DNA of 64,000 nucleotides from Caldilineaceae bacterium. GTDB taxonomy: Bacteria; Chloroflexota; Anaerolineae; Caldilineales; Caldilineaceae. Shown here one piece after another: positions 8,998-16,267 of this stretch; the stretch's first letter is position 1; every line of letters starts with the position of its first letter. The position numbers were made by a program, and so were the translations under genes. The stretch is taken from contig JAJEDI010000050.1 in assembly GCA_022821585.1 (NCBI GenBank), positions 124,001 through 188,000 of the forward strand, given 5' to 3'. The notes under the pieces were generated by a model. That model saw only the letters and a program-made list of their open reading frames with translations, had not been told where the DNA came from and made no database searches.

Positions 8998-9195
8998 TCA
9001 ATGACCGTAGAAGTGTTCGGTGGGGTCGATTACGGAGTCCTGCCAGTCCAAGTAGCGGGCCGCCTCTTCCAGGTTTTCTGCCTTGCCGTCATCGACCAGT
9101 TGCTGAAGCGTGCCAAGCTGCGTTTCGGTCAAGGCACCGGCATGTAAGGCAAGCAACCAACTGCTGAATTCCTCTTTTTCGTCAATGCGTGCCAT
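8998..9195 (-). CDS. small conserved-looking hypothetical protein (65 aa)
   Basis: A charged 65-residue protein (MARIDEKEEFSSWLLALHAG...) predicted to be mostly helical, with no cysteines or membrane segment. The ATG is preceded by GAGGTGA at good spacing. It lies 36 nt after the 103-aa gene on the same strand, suggesting a two-gene unit. Convergent with the M16 gene. I do not recognise the family; function unknown. Confidence 0.6.
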   Translation of the reverse strand: MARIDEKEEFSSWLLALHAGALTETQLGTLQQLVDDGKAENLEEAARYLDWQDSVIDPTEHFYGH

Positions 9196-9231
9196 TGATA
9201 GGTCACCTCACCCTTCAGGGTTAGCTCCACG

Positions 9232-9543
9232 TCATAACGTAAACTCAACGTCGCTGCCATCTTCAAAGTAGAGTTGCAGGTGGAGGGCGTTGAGCCTGAA
9301 GTGGCTCATACCGAGGCAGGCGCGATCGGCCTGAGTGCGCTCTGCCGAGGCCTTCGCCCAGCGGCTTTCCCGGCCTTTGTGTTCGAATTGCAGGTAGCTC
9401 CCGTCCTTAAAAAAAAGGACGGCCTGGTTGAATTCGGAATTGGCAACGTAGCGGACAGCGTGCGCGGCCGCGCTCTGCGCCTGGGAAAACGAGTTCAGTT
9501 CTATCTGGAAGGAGCTGTCTTCAGGGGTTGAGCACTGTTCCAT
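9232..9543 (-). CDS. hypothetical protein (103 aa)
   Basis: The ORF track extends this frame to 10182, but the upstream part is arginine- and serine-rich nonsense antisense to the Trm112-like gene. The last 103 codons look like a real protein: RYVANSEFNQAVLFFKDGSY, then SRWAKASAERTQADRA, then LYFEDGSDVEF. The ATG at 9543 has AAGGG upstream; an in-frame ATG at 9567 is an alternative. Two similar strand-turn units (VLFFKDGSYLQFEH and LQLYFEDGSDVEF) suggest an internal beta-hairpin repeat. No known family recognised. Probably co-transcribed with the 65-aa gene. Confidence 0.55.
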   Translation of the reverse strand: MEQCSTPEDSSFQIELNSFSQAQSAAAHAVRYVANSEFNQAVLFFKDGSYLQFEHKGRESRWAKASAERTQADRACLGMSHFRLNALHLQLYFEDGSDVEFTL

Positions 9544-9963
9544 GCGGCGGCCCTTGCTTCTACCCATTGAGGAATGATCGGTAATGGAGGTCCGGCCCCT
9601 CAGAATCCGTTTCCGCGTCGCTTTGGGGAAGACTATACAGCAGCGACCATGATCATGCAAGGAACTCCTGTTGAATCGAGAGCGCAAACGAATCGTGACT
9701 TGCGCTCCCAAATGGCGAGTGAAGGTCGTGCCACTGACTGAGATCGTACGATAAGGTTTGTCCGATTTCGATACAGTTGCACTGGCAGATAGGGAGGATG
9801 AGGCTTGCCAGCTGCCTGCAAATTGGGAGTGCGCAATTGCATTAACGCAAAGTGACCGGTGGCCAGGCAGCGCATAGCGCCGAATTTTCCTGAAGGGGGC
9901 GTGTGTGCTACGATTGCAGCATTGCCGAAGGTGCGGTCCAGATTTCGGAAATGGAGTCGTGGA

Positions 9964-10341
9964 ATGAAAAAACTGATCAAGTTCCTCTTCTTTGTGGGAT
10001 TTGCAGCCGGTGTGGTGTATGTGCTGAAGCAGGTCTTGGGGGGTGCGCAGCCGGAGGGTGCGGGCAGCGGCGTATTGCCTGAAACGCCGGTGACCCCGTT
10101 GGAAGATATGCCATTGGGCGGCGAGGTAAGTCCGCAACTCCTTGACATATTGGTGGACCCTGAGGATAAAGGTTCCCTTCAACTGATGGACGACAGCAAA
10201 TTCCTGCTTAACCCCCGAAATGGCTATCGCTACCCGATTCGCAATGGGATTCCGGTGATGCTCATTGAGGAGGGGAGGAAGTACCAGGATGAAAGCCTGA
10301 TTCAGAACGGCAAGGAGCAGTCAGAGTCCTCGTCGGCCTGA
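9964..10341 (+). CDS. membrane-anchored Trm112-like protein lacking zinc cysteines
   Basis: The true start is the ATG at 9964 (GGAG upstream), not the track start at 9859, giving 125 residues. Residues 1-22 form a single membrane anchor (MKKLIKFLFFVGFAAGVVYV). After a Pro/Gly linker comes a Trm112/UPF0434 core: LLDILVDPEDKGSLQL, then LNPRNGYRYPIRNGIPVML. In the usual family the same positions read Cys-Pro-x-Cys-Lys and Cys-Pro-x-Cys-Gly; here all cysteines are replaced, so zinc binding is unlikely. Trm112 proteins activate methyltransferases; a scaffold role at the membrane is only inference. Followed by a good terminator. Confidence 0.8.
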   Translation: MKKLIKFLFFVGFAAGVVYVLKQVLGGAQPEGAGSGVLPETPVTPLEDMPLGGEVSPQLLDILVDPEDKGSLQLMDDSKFLLNPRNGYRYPIRNGIPVMLIEEGRKYQDESLIQNGKEQSESSSA

Positions 10342-10457
10342 AATTGCTCCCATTTGCCGGAGGAAGAAGACCGGCGAGCAGGCGGATGAGGCGATAGACG
10401 TTTCAAGTACGGTGGTAGTTCAATCCCTAAGAGAGTACAGTGCTAATCGCAAAGGAG

Positions 10458-10488
10458 CCTGGCGGCAGTAAGTGCGCCAGGTTTTTTT
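10458..10488 (+). terminator. rho-independent terminator after the Trm112-like gene
   Basis: CCTGGCG pairs with CGCCAGG across a 10-nt loop and is followed by seven T residues. It lies about 115 bp after the Trm112-like stop codon and just before the convergent kinase gene. Confidence 0.85.
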
Positions 10489-10524
10489 GGTCTCAGAACA
10501 GCTGTCGGTAATTCAAGCAATGGG

Positions 10525-12252
10525 TCAGGCGAGGGTCGACGGAGGTCTACCTTCCGGCTGGCGTTCTGACGGGTCGGTTGGGAGTTCGATGGTGAAAATC
10601 GCGCCGTCGCGGCTTTCCATACTCACATTCCCGCCGTGCGCTTCGACGACGCTCTTGACGATAGCAAGACCCAGTCCCACTCCTGGAAGCAGTTGGCTTT
10701 CTTCGCCTCGATAGAATCGCTCGAAGATCTTCTTCTGGTCGTTTGGCTGGATTCCCGGCCCGTTGTCTGATACGGTCAGAAGCGTAGCCTGGGCCTGGGA
10801 GGTTGCGGCAAGTTCGACGAGCCCCCCTGGCTGGGTAAATTTCAAGGCGTTGTCAAGGAGATTGGCCAGAGCCATCCCCAGGCTTGACTTATCACACCAG
10901 ATCGGTTCGAGGCCATCGTGCATAGTCAGGCGCAGTTCGATTTGCTTCGTCGCGGCGGTCGACCGAAACGGGGAAAGCGCTTCTTCCAGCAGGTCTGAAA
11001 GGTCATGTTTGGCGATATCGAGGGCTGCGACGCCGCCTTCCAAGCGGGAAAGGTCGAGGAGGTGCCCTGTCATCCACTGCAGTCGGTCCAACTGGCGCTG
11101 GCTTTCGCCGAGGAACTCGGTGCGCGTTTCCTTATCGGCACCGGCCTGACCCTGCAGGATTTCAATGAACTGGCGCAGTGCGGTCAGCGGCGTACGCAGT
11201 TCGTGTGAGGCGTCTGCGATGAAGCGGCGCAGGGCATCTCTCTCGGCGGCCAGATTGGCAAATGAGGCCTGAAGCCGCGCTGCCATGCGGTTGAAGCGCC
11301 GGGAGAGATCTCCGATCTCTCCGACCGTTTCGGGGGCCCTTACCGCCAGATCTCCCTTCTCCATTTGCTGCGTTGCGCTTTCAAGAGCCATCAAGGGTGC
11401 TGTCAGCGTCCGGCTCATCAGGAATCCAAGAATCACCGCCACCAGGACCGCGCCCAACCCTGCAACTATGAGTGCTCGACGAATGGCGAGAAGGGGCTCG
11501 GCGAAGAAGGTGAATCTGTTGGTCATCTGCACATAGCCGACTACCTGGTCGTCGATTTGGACGGGAACAGTGACTTGAGGTCCTTCAGCAGGCGGGGGTA
11601 TCGACCCGGGGACATAGCCGAAAACTATCCGGAGGATTCGAGGCGACGACAGAATTCTGTGCGAATGGGCTCGATGCGGAGATGTGTACTCACTATCAGA
11701 TGAAACATTCTCAGAATCGACGATGATTAGCCTGTCCCCCAAGAATCCAGGGCGTCTTTCCAAGGACATGGCGGCTGCCTTATCGTTCTGAGAGCCGCCT
11801 TCATCAAGGTCCACCGCGAACATCCCGCGCGGGGTTCCGGAGCCAGTGATCACGACAACCGGGCTGAACAGCCCTTTTTGCCAGTTTTCTGTATCGGTGC
11901 GGGACAGTTCGCTGAGTAGGCTCAGTAGCGCCGGCCTCGAATCCAAAGGAGTCAGGCGCACCTGTGAATGGGCCAGAGCACGCTTGTCTCGGTCGAGAAT
12001 CGTCAGTTCGGTGTTCGTGAGAAAGCCTGAGGTAACAGCCAACTGTTGAAGACGGAGGCCTTGGTTCGATCGCACTAGTAGCGGCTGGGCCATGCGGGCA
12101 ACGGCCTCAGCGTTGAGAACGAGTGTCTCATATTCGCGGGCGGCCATGTAGCGGGATAGAAGGCTGAGGGCAACGACTCCGACTAAGAGGGTCGTGAGGA
12201 GAGTCAGGGCAGCGTAGCTAACTATCAAACGCCAGCGAATCGAGTACAGCAT
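10525..12252 (-). CDS. sensor histidine kinase (HAMP, HisKA, HATPase)
   Basis: A 575-residue membrane kinase. I chose the ATG at 12252 because AGAGG precedes it; the track start at 12273 is a TTG without a site. Membrane helices are at about residues 8-32 and 260-280, enclosing an extracytoplasmic sensor domain of about 225 residues. HAMP follows, then the phospho-acceptor motif DASHELRTPLTAL (His about 350), N-box NLLDNALKFT, G1 DNGPGIQ and G2 GVGLGLAIVKS. All catalytic motifs are intact. It is encoded downstream of the triple-PDZ protein and the OmpR-type regulator on the same strand, its probable partner. Its signal is unknown; the PDZ protein may take part in sensing. Confidence 0.92.
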   Translation of the reverse strand: MLYSIRWRLIVSYAALTLLTTLLVGVVALSLLSRYMAAREYETLVLNAEAVARMAQPLLVRSNQGLRLQQLAVTSGFLTNTELTILDRDKRALAHSQVRLTPLDSRPALLSLLSELSRTDTENWQKGLFSPVVVITGSGTPRGMFAVDLDEGGSQNDKAAAMSLERRPGFLGDRLIIVDSENVSSDSEYTSPHRAHSHRILSSPRILRIVFGYVPGSIPPPAEGPQVTVPVQIDDQVVGYVQMTNRFTFFAEPLLAIRRALIVAGLGAVLVAVILGFLMSRTLTAPLMALESATQQMEKGDLAVRAPETVGEIGDLSRRFNRMAARLQASFANLAAERDALRRFIADASHELRTPLTALRQFIEILQGQAGADKETRTEFLGESQRQLDRLQWMTGHLLDLSRLEGGVAALDIAKHDLSDLLEEALSPFRSTAATKQIELRLTMHDGLEPIWCDKSSLGMALANLLDNALKFTQPGGLVELAATSQAQATLLTVSDNGPGIQPNDQKKIFERFYRGEESQLLPGVGLGLAIVKSVVEAHGGNVSMESRDGAIFTIELPTDPSERQPEGRPPSTLA

Positions 12253-12330
12253 TTGCGCCTCTGTGGCCCGCAAAAGGACGCGTCAGGAGAGTCCACGCAT
12301 CCACTGTTGGGTAAGTCCGGCTAAAGGTTG

Positions 12331-12364
12331 CCGCTCTGCGGTCTGGCAGCCGGCCGCAGAGCGG
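12331..12364 (-). other. hairpin between the PDZ gene and the kinase gene
   Basis: CCGCTCTGCGG and CCGCAGAGCGG form an 11-bp perfect stem with a 12-nt loop. No U-run follows on the minus strand, so it may act as a weak terminator or mRNA-end protector between the two genes. Confidence 0.5.
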
Positions 12365-12457
12365 AGTGAATTTTGATTGAACCAGCGTCTGAGGCGGGCG
12401 CACTTCGTCGTGCCGGCCCGCCCCCGGCGACGCTGGTCGTCACCGAGTAGGAGGAGT

Positions 12458-13708
12458 CTAGGAACTGCTCTGCGACTCGTGGGCGTTCTTCTGCTCTTCG
12501 TGATCCTGCTTCTGCAACTCCTTCATCTGCATGCGGAGGCGCTCAAGCGGCATGATGGACACTCCCAGAAAGGCCTTGTCCTCGTCGTCGGGGTGTGCAC
12601 CGAGGGTTACTGTTGCTGCAATTGTCTCACCGTCGCGTGTCACCGTTATCTCCACTTCATCACCAGGGCTGTGTGTTGTCAGGGCCTCGACCAAGTCCTC
12701 AAAGCTGGAGACTTCGGTTTCGCCAAAGGCGACTATCGCATCGCCTCGCTGCAGTTCTGCGAGTGACGCCGGTCCCTGATCGTGCACGTCCATTACCAAG
12801 GCACCATCCGGCAGCTCCATGAAAGAAAAGCGGTTGCCGAACGGCATCGCGAAGCCGAAACGGTTGCCCTGCTGCGGTCGGCGATCGAGGTCGGTCCCAT
12901 TGGCATTGATTCGGAATCGTTCAGTCGGTACGATGCGTACACCGATGAAGGCCTTACCTTCGTCATCGGGGTGGGCGCCGAGGGTTACGCTCAACTCCAC
13001 TGTCTCGCCATCCCTATCGACGGTCAGGGCGACGACGTCTCCGGGACTGTAGGCGGCAGCGACGTCAGCCAGGTCGCTCATTCCCGTAATTTCGGTTTCG
13101 CCGACCGAGGTGATCAGGTCGCCGGCCATCAAGCCTGCCGTTGCGGCCGGGCCTACTTCCAAGACATCCATGACGATTGCGCCATCACCAGGACTTACGT
13201 GGAAACGTTGCATACTTCTGAACAGTTCGAAAGCGGGAAGACGTCCGTGACCGCGCATCGCAGCGAACCGCCCTCGCTGGGCCGTCCTACCGTGAAGCCG
13301 GGGAACGTCAGGCGCAACGCCTAGCAGTGGATAGCCGTCCCGGTCGGCCAAGGTGGCGGTCAGGGTTAACTCGTCGTCGCCGCGTTTCACGGTCAGTTCG
13401 AGAGTATCGCCGGGGTCGCGCATTAGGATTACGTGCTGCAACTCGGCGGCGGTATTGACCATGTCTCCGTCGATTGCCAGTAAGATATCCCCGCGGGCAA
13501 TGCCGGCTTCGAAGGCTGGGGTCTCCTCGGCGACGGCCACAATCAGGACGCCTGGTTCCGGCTTGATCCGTTCCGACAGCGATGAAGCCGAAGCGGTACC
13601 TCCCAAGGCGAGCGACGCGAGGAGGACCACTGAAATCACGACCCACAACTTTCGTCTGGCCGCATTTGACGCCGGCCTTTTGCTGGTTGTTTGACTAAGG
13701 TTGCTCAT
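12458..13708 (-). CDS. exported triple-PDZ protein in the two-component locus
   Basis: A 416-residue protein with an N-terminal signal or anchor (KLWVVISVVLLASLALGGTASAS, residues 20-42) and three PDZ-like domains. They begin near residues 50 (GVLIVAVAEETPAFEAGI), 172 (GAIVMDVLEVGPAATAGL) and 303 (GALVMDVHDQGPASLAEL); each has the GD(x)I ligand-loop core. Domains two and three end in nearly identical tails (SVTLGAHPDDEGKAFIGV and TVTLGAHPDDEDKAFLGV), showing internal duplication. No trypsin-like or S2P protease domain is present, so it is not a complete HtrA or DegP. AAGGAG precedes the ATG. It lies between the response regulator and the kinase, all on the minus strand. A role as periplasmic ligand-binding or sensor adaptor is inferred. 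Confidence 0.85.
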   Translation of the reverse strand: MSNLSQTTSKRPASNAARRKLWVVISVVLLASLALGGTASASSLSERIKPEPGVLIVAVAEETPAFEAGIARGDILLAIDGDMVNTAAELQHVILMRDPGDTLELTVKRGDDELTLTATLADRDGYPLLGVAPDVPRLHGRTAQRGRFAAMRGHGRLPAFELFRSMQRFHVSPGDGAIVMDVLEVGPAATAGLMAGDLITSVGETEITGMSDLADVAAAYSPGDVVALTVDRDGETVELSVTLGAHPDDEGKAFIGVRIVPTERFRINANGTDLDRRPQQGNRFGFAMPFGNRFSFMELPDGALVMDVHDQGPASLAELQRGDAIVAFGETEVSSFEDLVEALTTHSPGDEVEITVTRDGETIAATVTLGAHPDDEDKAFLGVSIMPLERLRMQMKELQKQDHEEQKNAHESQSSS

Positions 13709-13959
13709 CTCTTTCTCCTTGTGGCTATGCTACACACTGTGGTTTTTCAAATGCCTACCGTTACAGTGTATTGCCTCAAATTGAAAGACTGGTTGCTATT
13801 AGATTAAGGATTCGCAATAAAGGAGAAGAGTTTCGACCGGCCGTTAAGGAGGTCGAATCGCTTACTCTGGTTGGGGGGTCCGGCAGCGTCAACTCAGAAC
13901 TGGCGACATCCTCTCCCGAAGCCCGACTACCGGTTTCTTCCACGGGCGAGAACGGAGAA

Positions 13960-14667
13960 CTACAATCTCTTTCCCTGGAACTTATAGCCGAAGCCGCGCA
14001 CGGTCACCAGCCTTACAGGATTGGCCGCGTCGCGTTCGATCTTTTGTCGCAGATGCCGGATATGTACGTCGACTGTGCGGTCGCTGTTGATATCGCCTTC
14101 GTATCCCCAAACGGCCTCGACCAGGCCGCTGCGGCTGACAGGCACATTGGGCCGGGCGGCAAGATAGTGAAGCAGCCGAAACTCGGTCGGCGTCAGTTCG
14201 ACGACATTTCCTTCCAGCCGCACTTCCAGATGGGTTAAGTCAATTTCAAGGCCCTCAAAGCGTTGGACCTGATGATTGGATTGGGCAGCCAACTCGCCGT
14301 ATGCGCGGCGCAAGAGTGCCCGAATGCGGGAGACCAGTTCGCGCAGACCGTAGGGCTTAACCATGTAATCATCGGCCCCCAGTTCGAGCCCAAGCACTTT
14401 GTCAAGTTCTTCATCTTTGGCAGTCAACATCAGGATGGGCTGGCGGTGGTTTTGGGAACGAAGTGCCCGACAGACGTCATAGCCGCTCATATCTGGTAGG
14501 CGCAGGTCCAGTGTTATGAGGTCGGGTTGTTCCCTACCGGTCATTTCTATCGCCTGCGCCCCGTTACTGGCGCGGAAGACTTCGAAACCTTCCTGCTTCA
14601 GCGCGTACTCCAATCCCCTGGCGACGGCCGGTTCGTCCTCCACAATCAGTACGCGTTCCCGGTTCAT
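13960..14667 (-). CDS. OmpR/PhoB-family response regulator
   Basis: A 235-residue regulator starting at the ATG at 14667, which has AGGAGGT 6 nt upstream; the track's start at 14781 adds an unlikely basic tail. The receiver domain has Glu-Asp in VLIVEDEP, phospho-acceptor Asp54 in LITLDLRLPD, Thr82 and Lys104 (VKPYG). The C-terminal winged helix has ELTPTEFRLLHYLA and the recognition region DRTVDVHIRHLRQKIE, ending in RLVTVRGFGYKF. It probably pairs with the kinase encoded 1.7 kb downstream; the PDZ gene lies between them. Confidence 0.95.
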   Translation of the reverse strand: MNRERVLIVEDEPAVARGLEYALKQEGFEVFRASNGAQAIEMTGREQPDLITLDLRLPDMSGYDVCRALRSQNHRQPILMLTAKDEELDKVLGLELGADDYMVKPYGLRELVSRIRALLRRAYGELAAQSNHQVQRFEGLEIDLTHLEVRLEGNVVELTPTEFRLLHYLAARPNVPVSRSGLVEAVWGYEGDINSDRTVDVHIRHLRQKIERDAANPVRLVTVRGFGYKFQGKRL

Positions 14668-14970
14668 CGTCCGACCTCCTGAGAATAGGGTAACTCTTGC
14701 GCTACGGGTCGGTGGAAGCCACATAAAGCGATACGTTTGGCGGCCTCGTTTTTTTGGCGCCAACCTGCAGCCAGTGTACAATGCGTGGTTGTAGTATACC
14801 TATCAATTGGAGGCTTTGCTACAGGAGAAGAAAACGAATCGCGCCCTACGCATCAGAAGAAGGTCACAGTTCGGTACAATCTGGCAGTTGACCAGATCGT
14901 CTTGTTTCAAGGAGGGGAGTAGGCCGGTTCAGCCTGAGCATTCGCTGGAGACGAGAAGGAAATCCATACA
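14668..14970. other. divergent intergenic region between response regulator and rplI
   Basis: About 300 bp without a credible gene; it must hold the promoters for both directions. AT-rich stretches such as GTAGTATACC (near 14790) and GGTACAATCTGG (near 14870) are possible -10 regions, but I found no convincing -35 partner for either. Confidence 0.4.
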
Positions 14971-15564
14971 ATGGCTCGCATGAAAGTACTGCTAACTGAA
15001 GATGTACCGAGTTTGGGCCTTGCGGGCGAAGTCCACACGGTGGCCAGAGGCTATGCCCGCAACTATCTGCTTCCGCGCAGAGAGGCGATTCTGGCGACCA
15101 GGGGGGCATTGAAGCAGGCGGAGGACATCCGTCATGCTGCTATACGAAAGCGAGCGCAGGAACGATCGAATGCCGATGCCCAAGCGGAGGTACTCAGCGG
15201 CCAGCAACTGCTCTTTAACGTGAGGGCAGGAGACAACGACCGGCTTTACGGCTCGATAACAGCCTCGGATATCGCCGAACGAATAGAGGAGACGGTTGAA
15301 TTCGAAGTGGACCGAAGGCGAATCGCCTTGAATCAGCCTATTCGGGAGTTGGGCGTGTACGACGTGACAATTCGGTTGATGGCAGAAGTAGAGGCTACGT
15401 TTGGCGTTGCGGTCGTGCGGGAAGGTGAGAGTTGGGCGGATGCAGAACAGCGGGAACGGGACCGTGAGGCAGCGGCACAAGCGGAAGCTGAGGCGGAAGC
15501 CGTGGCTGAGTTGGCGGATGATGGATTTGCTGCCAACGCGGAGGAGGAGTCGGCAACAGGCTGA
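14971..15564 (+). CDS. rplI: 50S ribosomal protein bL9
   Basis: The N-terminal rRNA-binding domain is clear: [18 protein letters not shown], then the signature [14 protein letters not shown] (about residues 26-39). A long central helix and a C-terminal domain ([35 protein letters not shown]) follow. At 197 residues it is about 45 longer than usual because of an Ala/Glu-rich acidic tail ([14 protein letters not shown]). The ATG follows AAGGAAA. It is not next to rpsF/rpsR here, unlike in many bacteria, and is closed by its own terminator, so it is probably monocistronic. Confidence 0.96.
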   Translation: MARMKVLLTEDVPSLGLAGEVHTVARGYARNYLLPRREAILATRGALKQAEDIRHAAIRKRAQERSNADAQAEVLSGQQLLFNVRAGDNDRLYGSITASDIAERIEETVEFEVDRRRIALNQPIRELGVYDVTIRLMAEVEATFGVAVVREGESWADAEQRERDREAAAQAEAEAEAVAELADDGFAANAEEESATG

Positions 15565-15606
15565 TCAAAGCGGTCGCTTGTACTGAAAACACTATAGAAT
15601 TTCCGG

Positions 15607-15640
15607 CGGACAGGGCGCAGACCCTGTCCGTTTCTGTTTG
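15607..15640 (+). terminator. rho-independent terminator after rplI
   Basis: The stem CGGACAGGG/CCCTGTCCG (9 bp, 6-nt loop) is followed by TTTCTGTTT, 43 bp after the rplI stop. Confidence 0.8.
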
Positions 15641-15812
15641 TCCGGGCCGGGCGAATGAGCGCTGCGAAAGGTGCAGGACCCTAGCTGTATAATGCCGCGC
15701 AGAACAGCCATTCATGTCCTCAGGAGGGCCCCGACGAAAGGCCTTTTCGAGAAGTTTTTTCCATTCTTTCACTACTGCCCGGCCCCAAAAGTGGTTGGGT
15801 GCGGGACCGGCT

Positions 15813-16041
15813 TCAAGCGCGGGTGTATCCCAAATTATTGTCCGCCCAGTAGAGTTGATTCGTCGACCAGGCTGGATTCAACACTGGTAAGACGAGTCTC
15901 GCAAAAAATCTGGGATGCACCCTCAGCCCCAGGGTGTATCCCAAATTATTGTCCGCCCAGTAGAGTTGATTCGTCGACCAGGCTGGATTCAACACTGGTA
16001 AGACGAGTCTCGCAAAAAATCTGGGATGCACCCTCAAGCGC
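15813..16041. mobile_element. tandem MITE-like element with 8-bp flanking direct repeat
   Basis: Two identical 102-bp units (15821-15922 and 15932-16033) are separated by 9 bp. Each unit starts with GGGTGTATCCCAAATT and ends with AATCTGGGATGCACCC, imperfect terminal inverted repeats. The whole pair is bounded by TCAAGCGC on both sides (15813-15820 and 16034-16041), which looks like an 8-bp target-site duplication. No protein is encoded; ORFs crossing it are repeat translations. The terminal repeats resemble those of repeat family A in this window, so both may be mobilised by the same unseen transposase. Confidence 0.75.
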
Positions 16042-16267
16042 TTTTCGCTGGCCAATTTCGGGCAAATCAGGTATACTTAATGATGGCAAAAGTCCAGCCT
16101 GTAAGTGTCCAGGGCGCACAGCGTTTCCGCAGTTGGTGAGGCCCCCAGGGGGTCACTGAAGGCCATTAGGCGGGAGCCGGTTTCGACCCGGACTCAGGGA
16201 CAAGGTCACCGAAACTGATAATGGCGGAGGCCATGACACAGAGTGAAATAGTGGCGGGAGAACGTGA

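Noticed and set aside
9544-10182. The 316-aa minus ORF from 9232 to 10182 as one gene
   Set aside because: The upstream two thirds are Arg/Ser/Thr-rich, antisense to the Trm112-like gene and show no protein-like pattern; only the last 103 codons look real.
15671-16159. 162-aa ORF with an internal repeat
   Set aside because: The repeated protein segment is only the translation of the duplicated 102-bp noncoding element.
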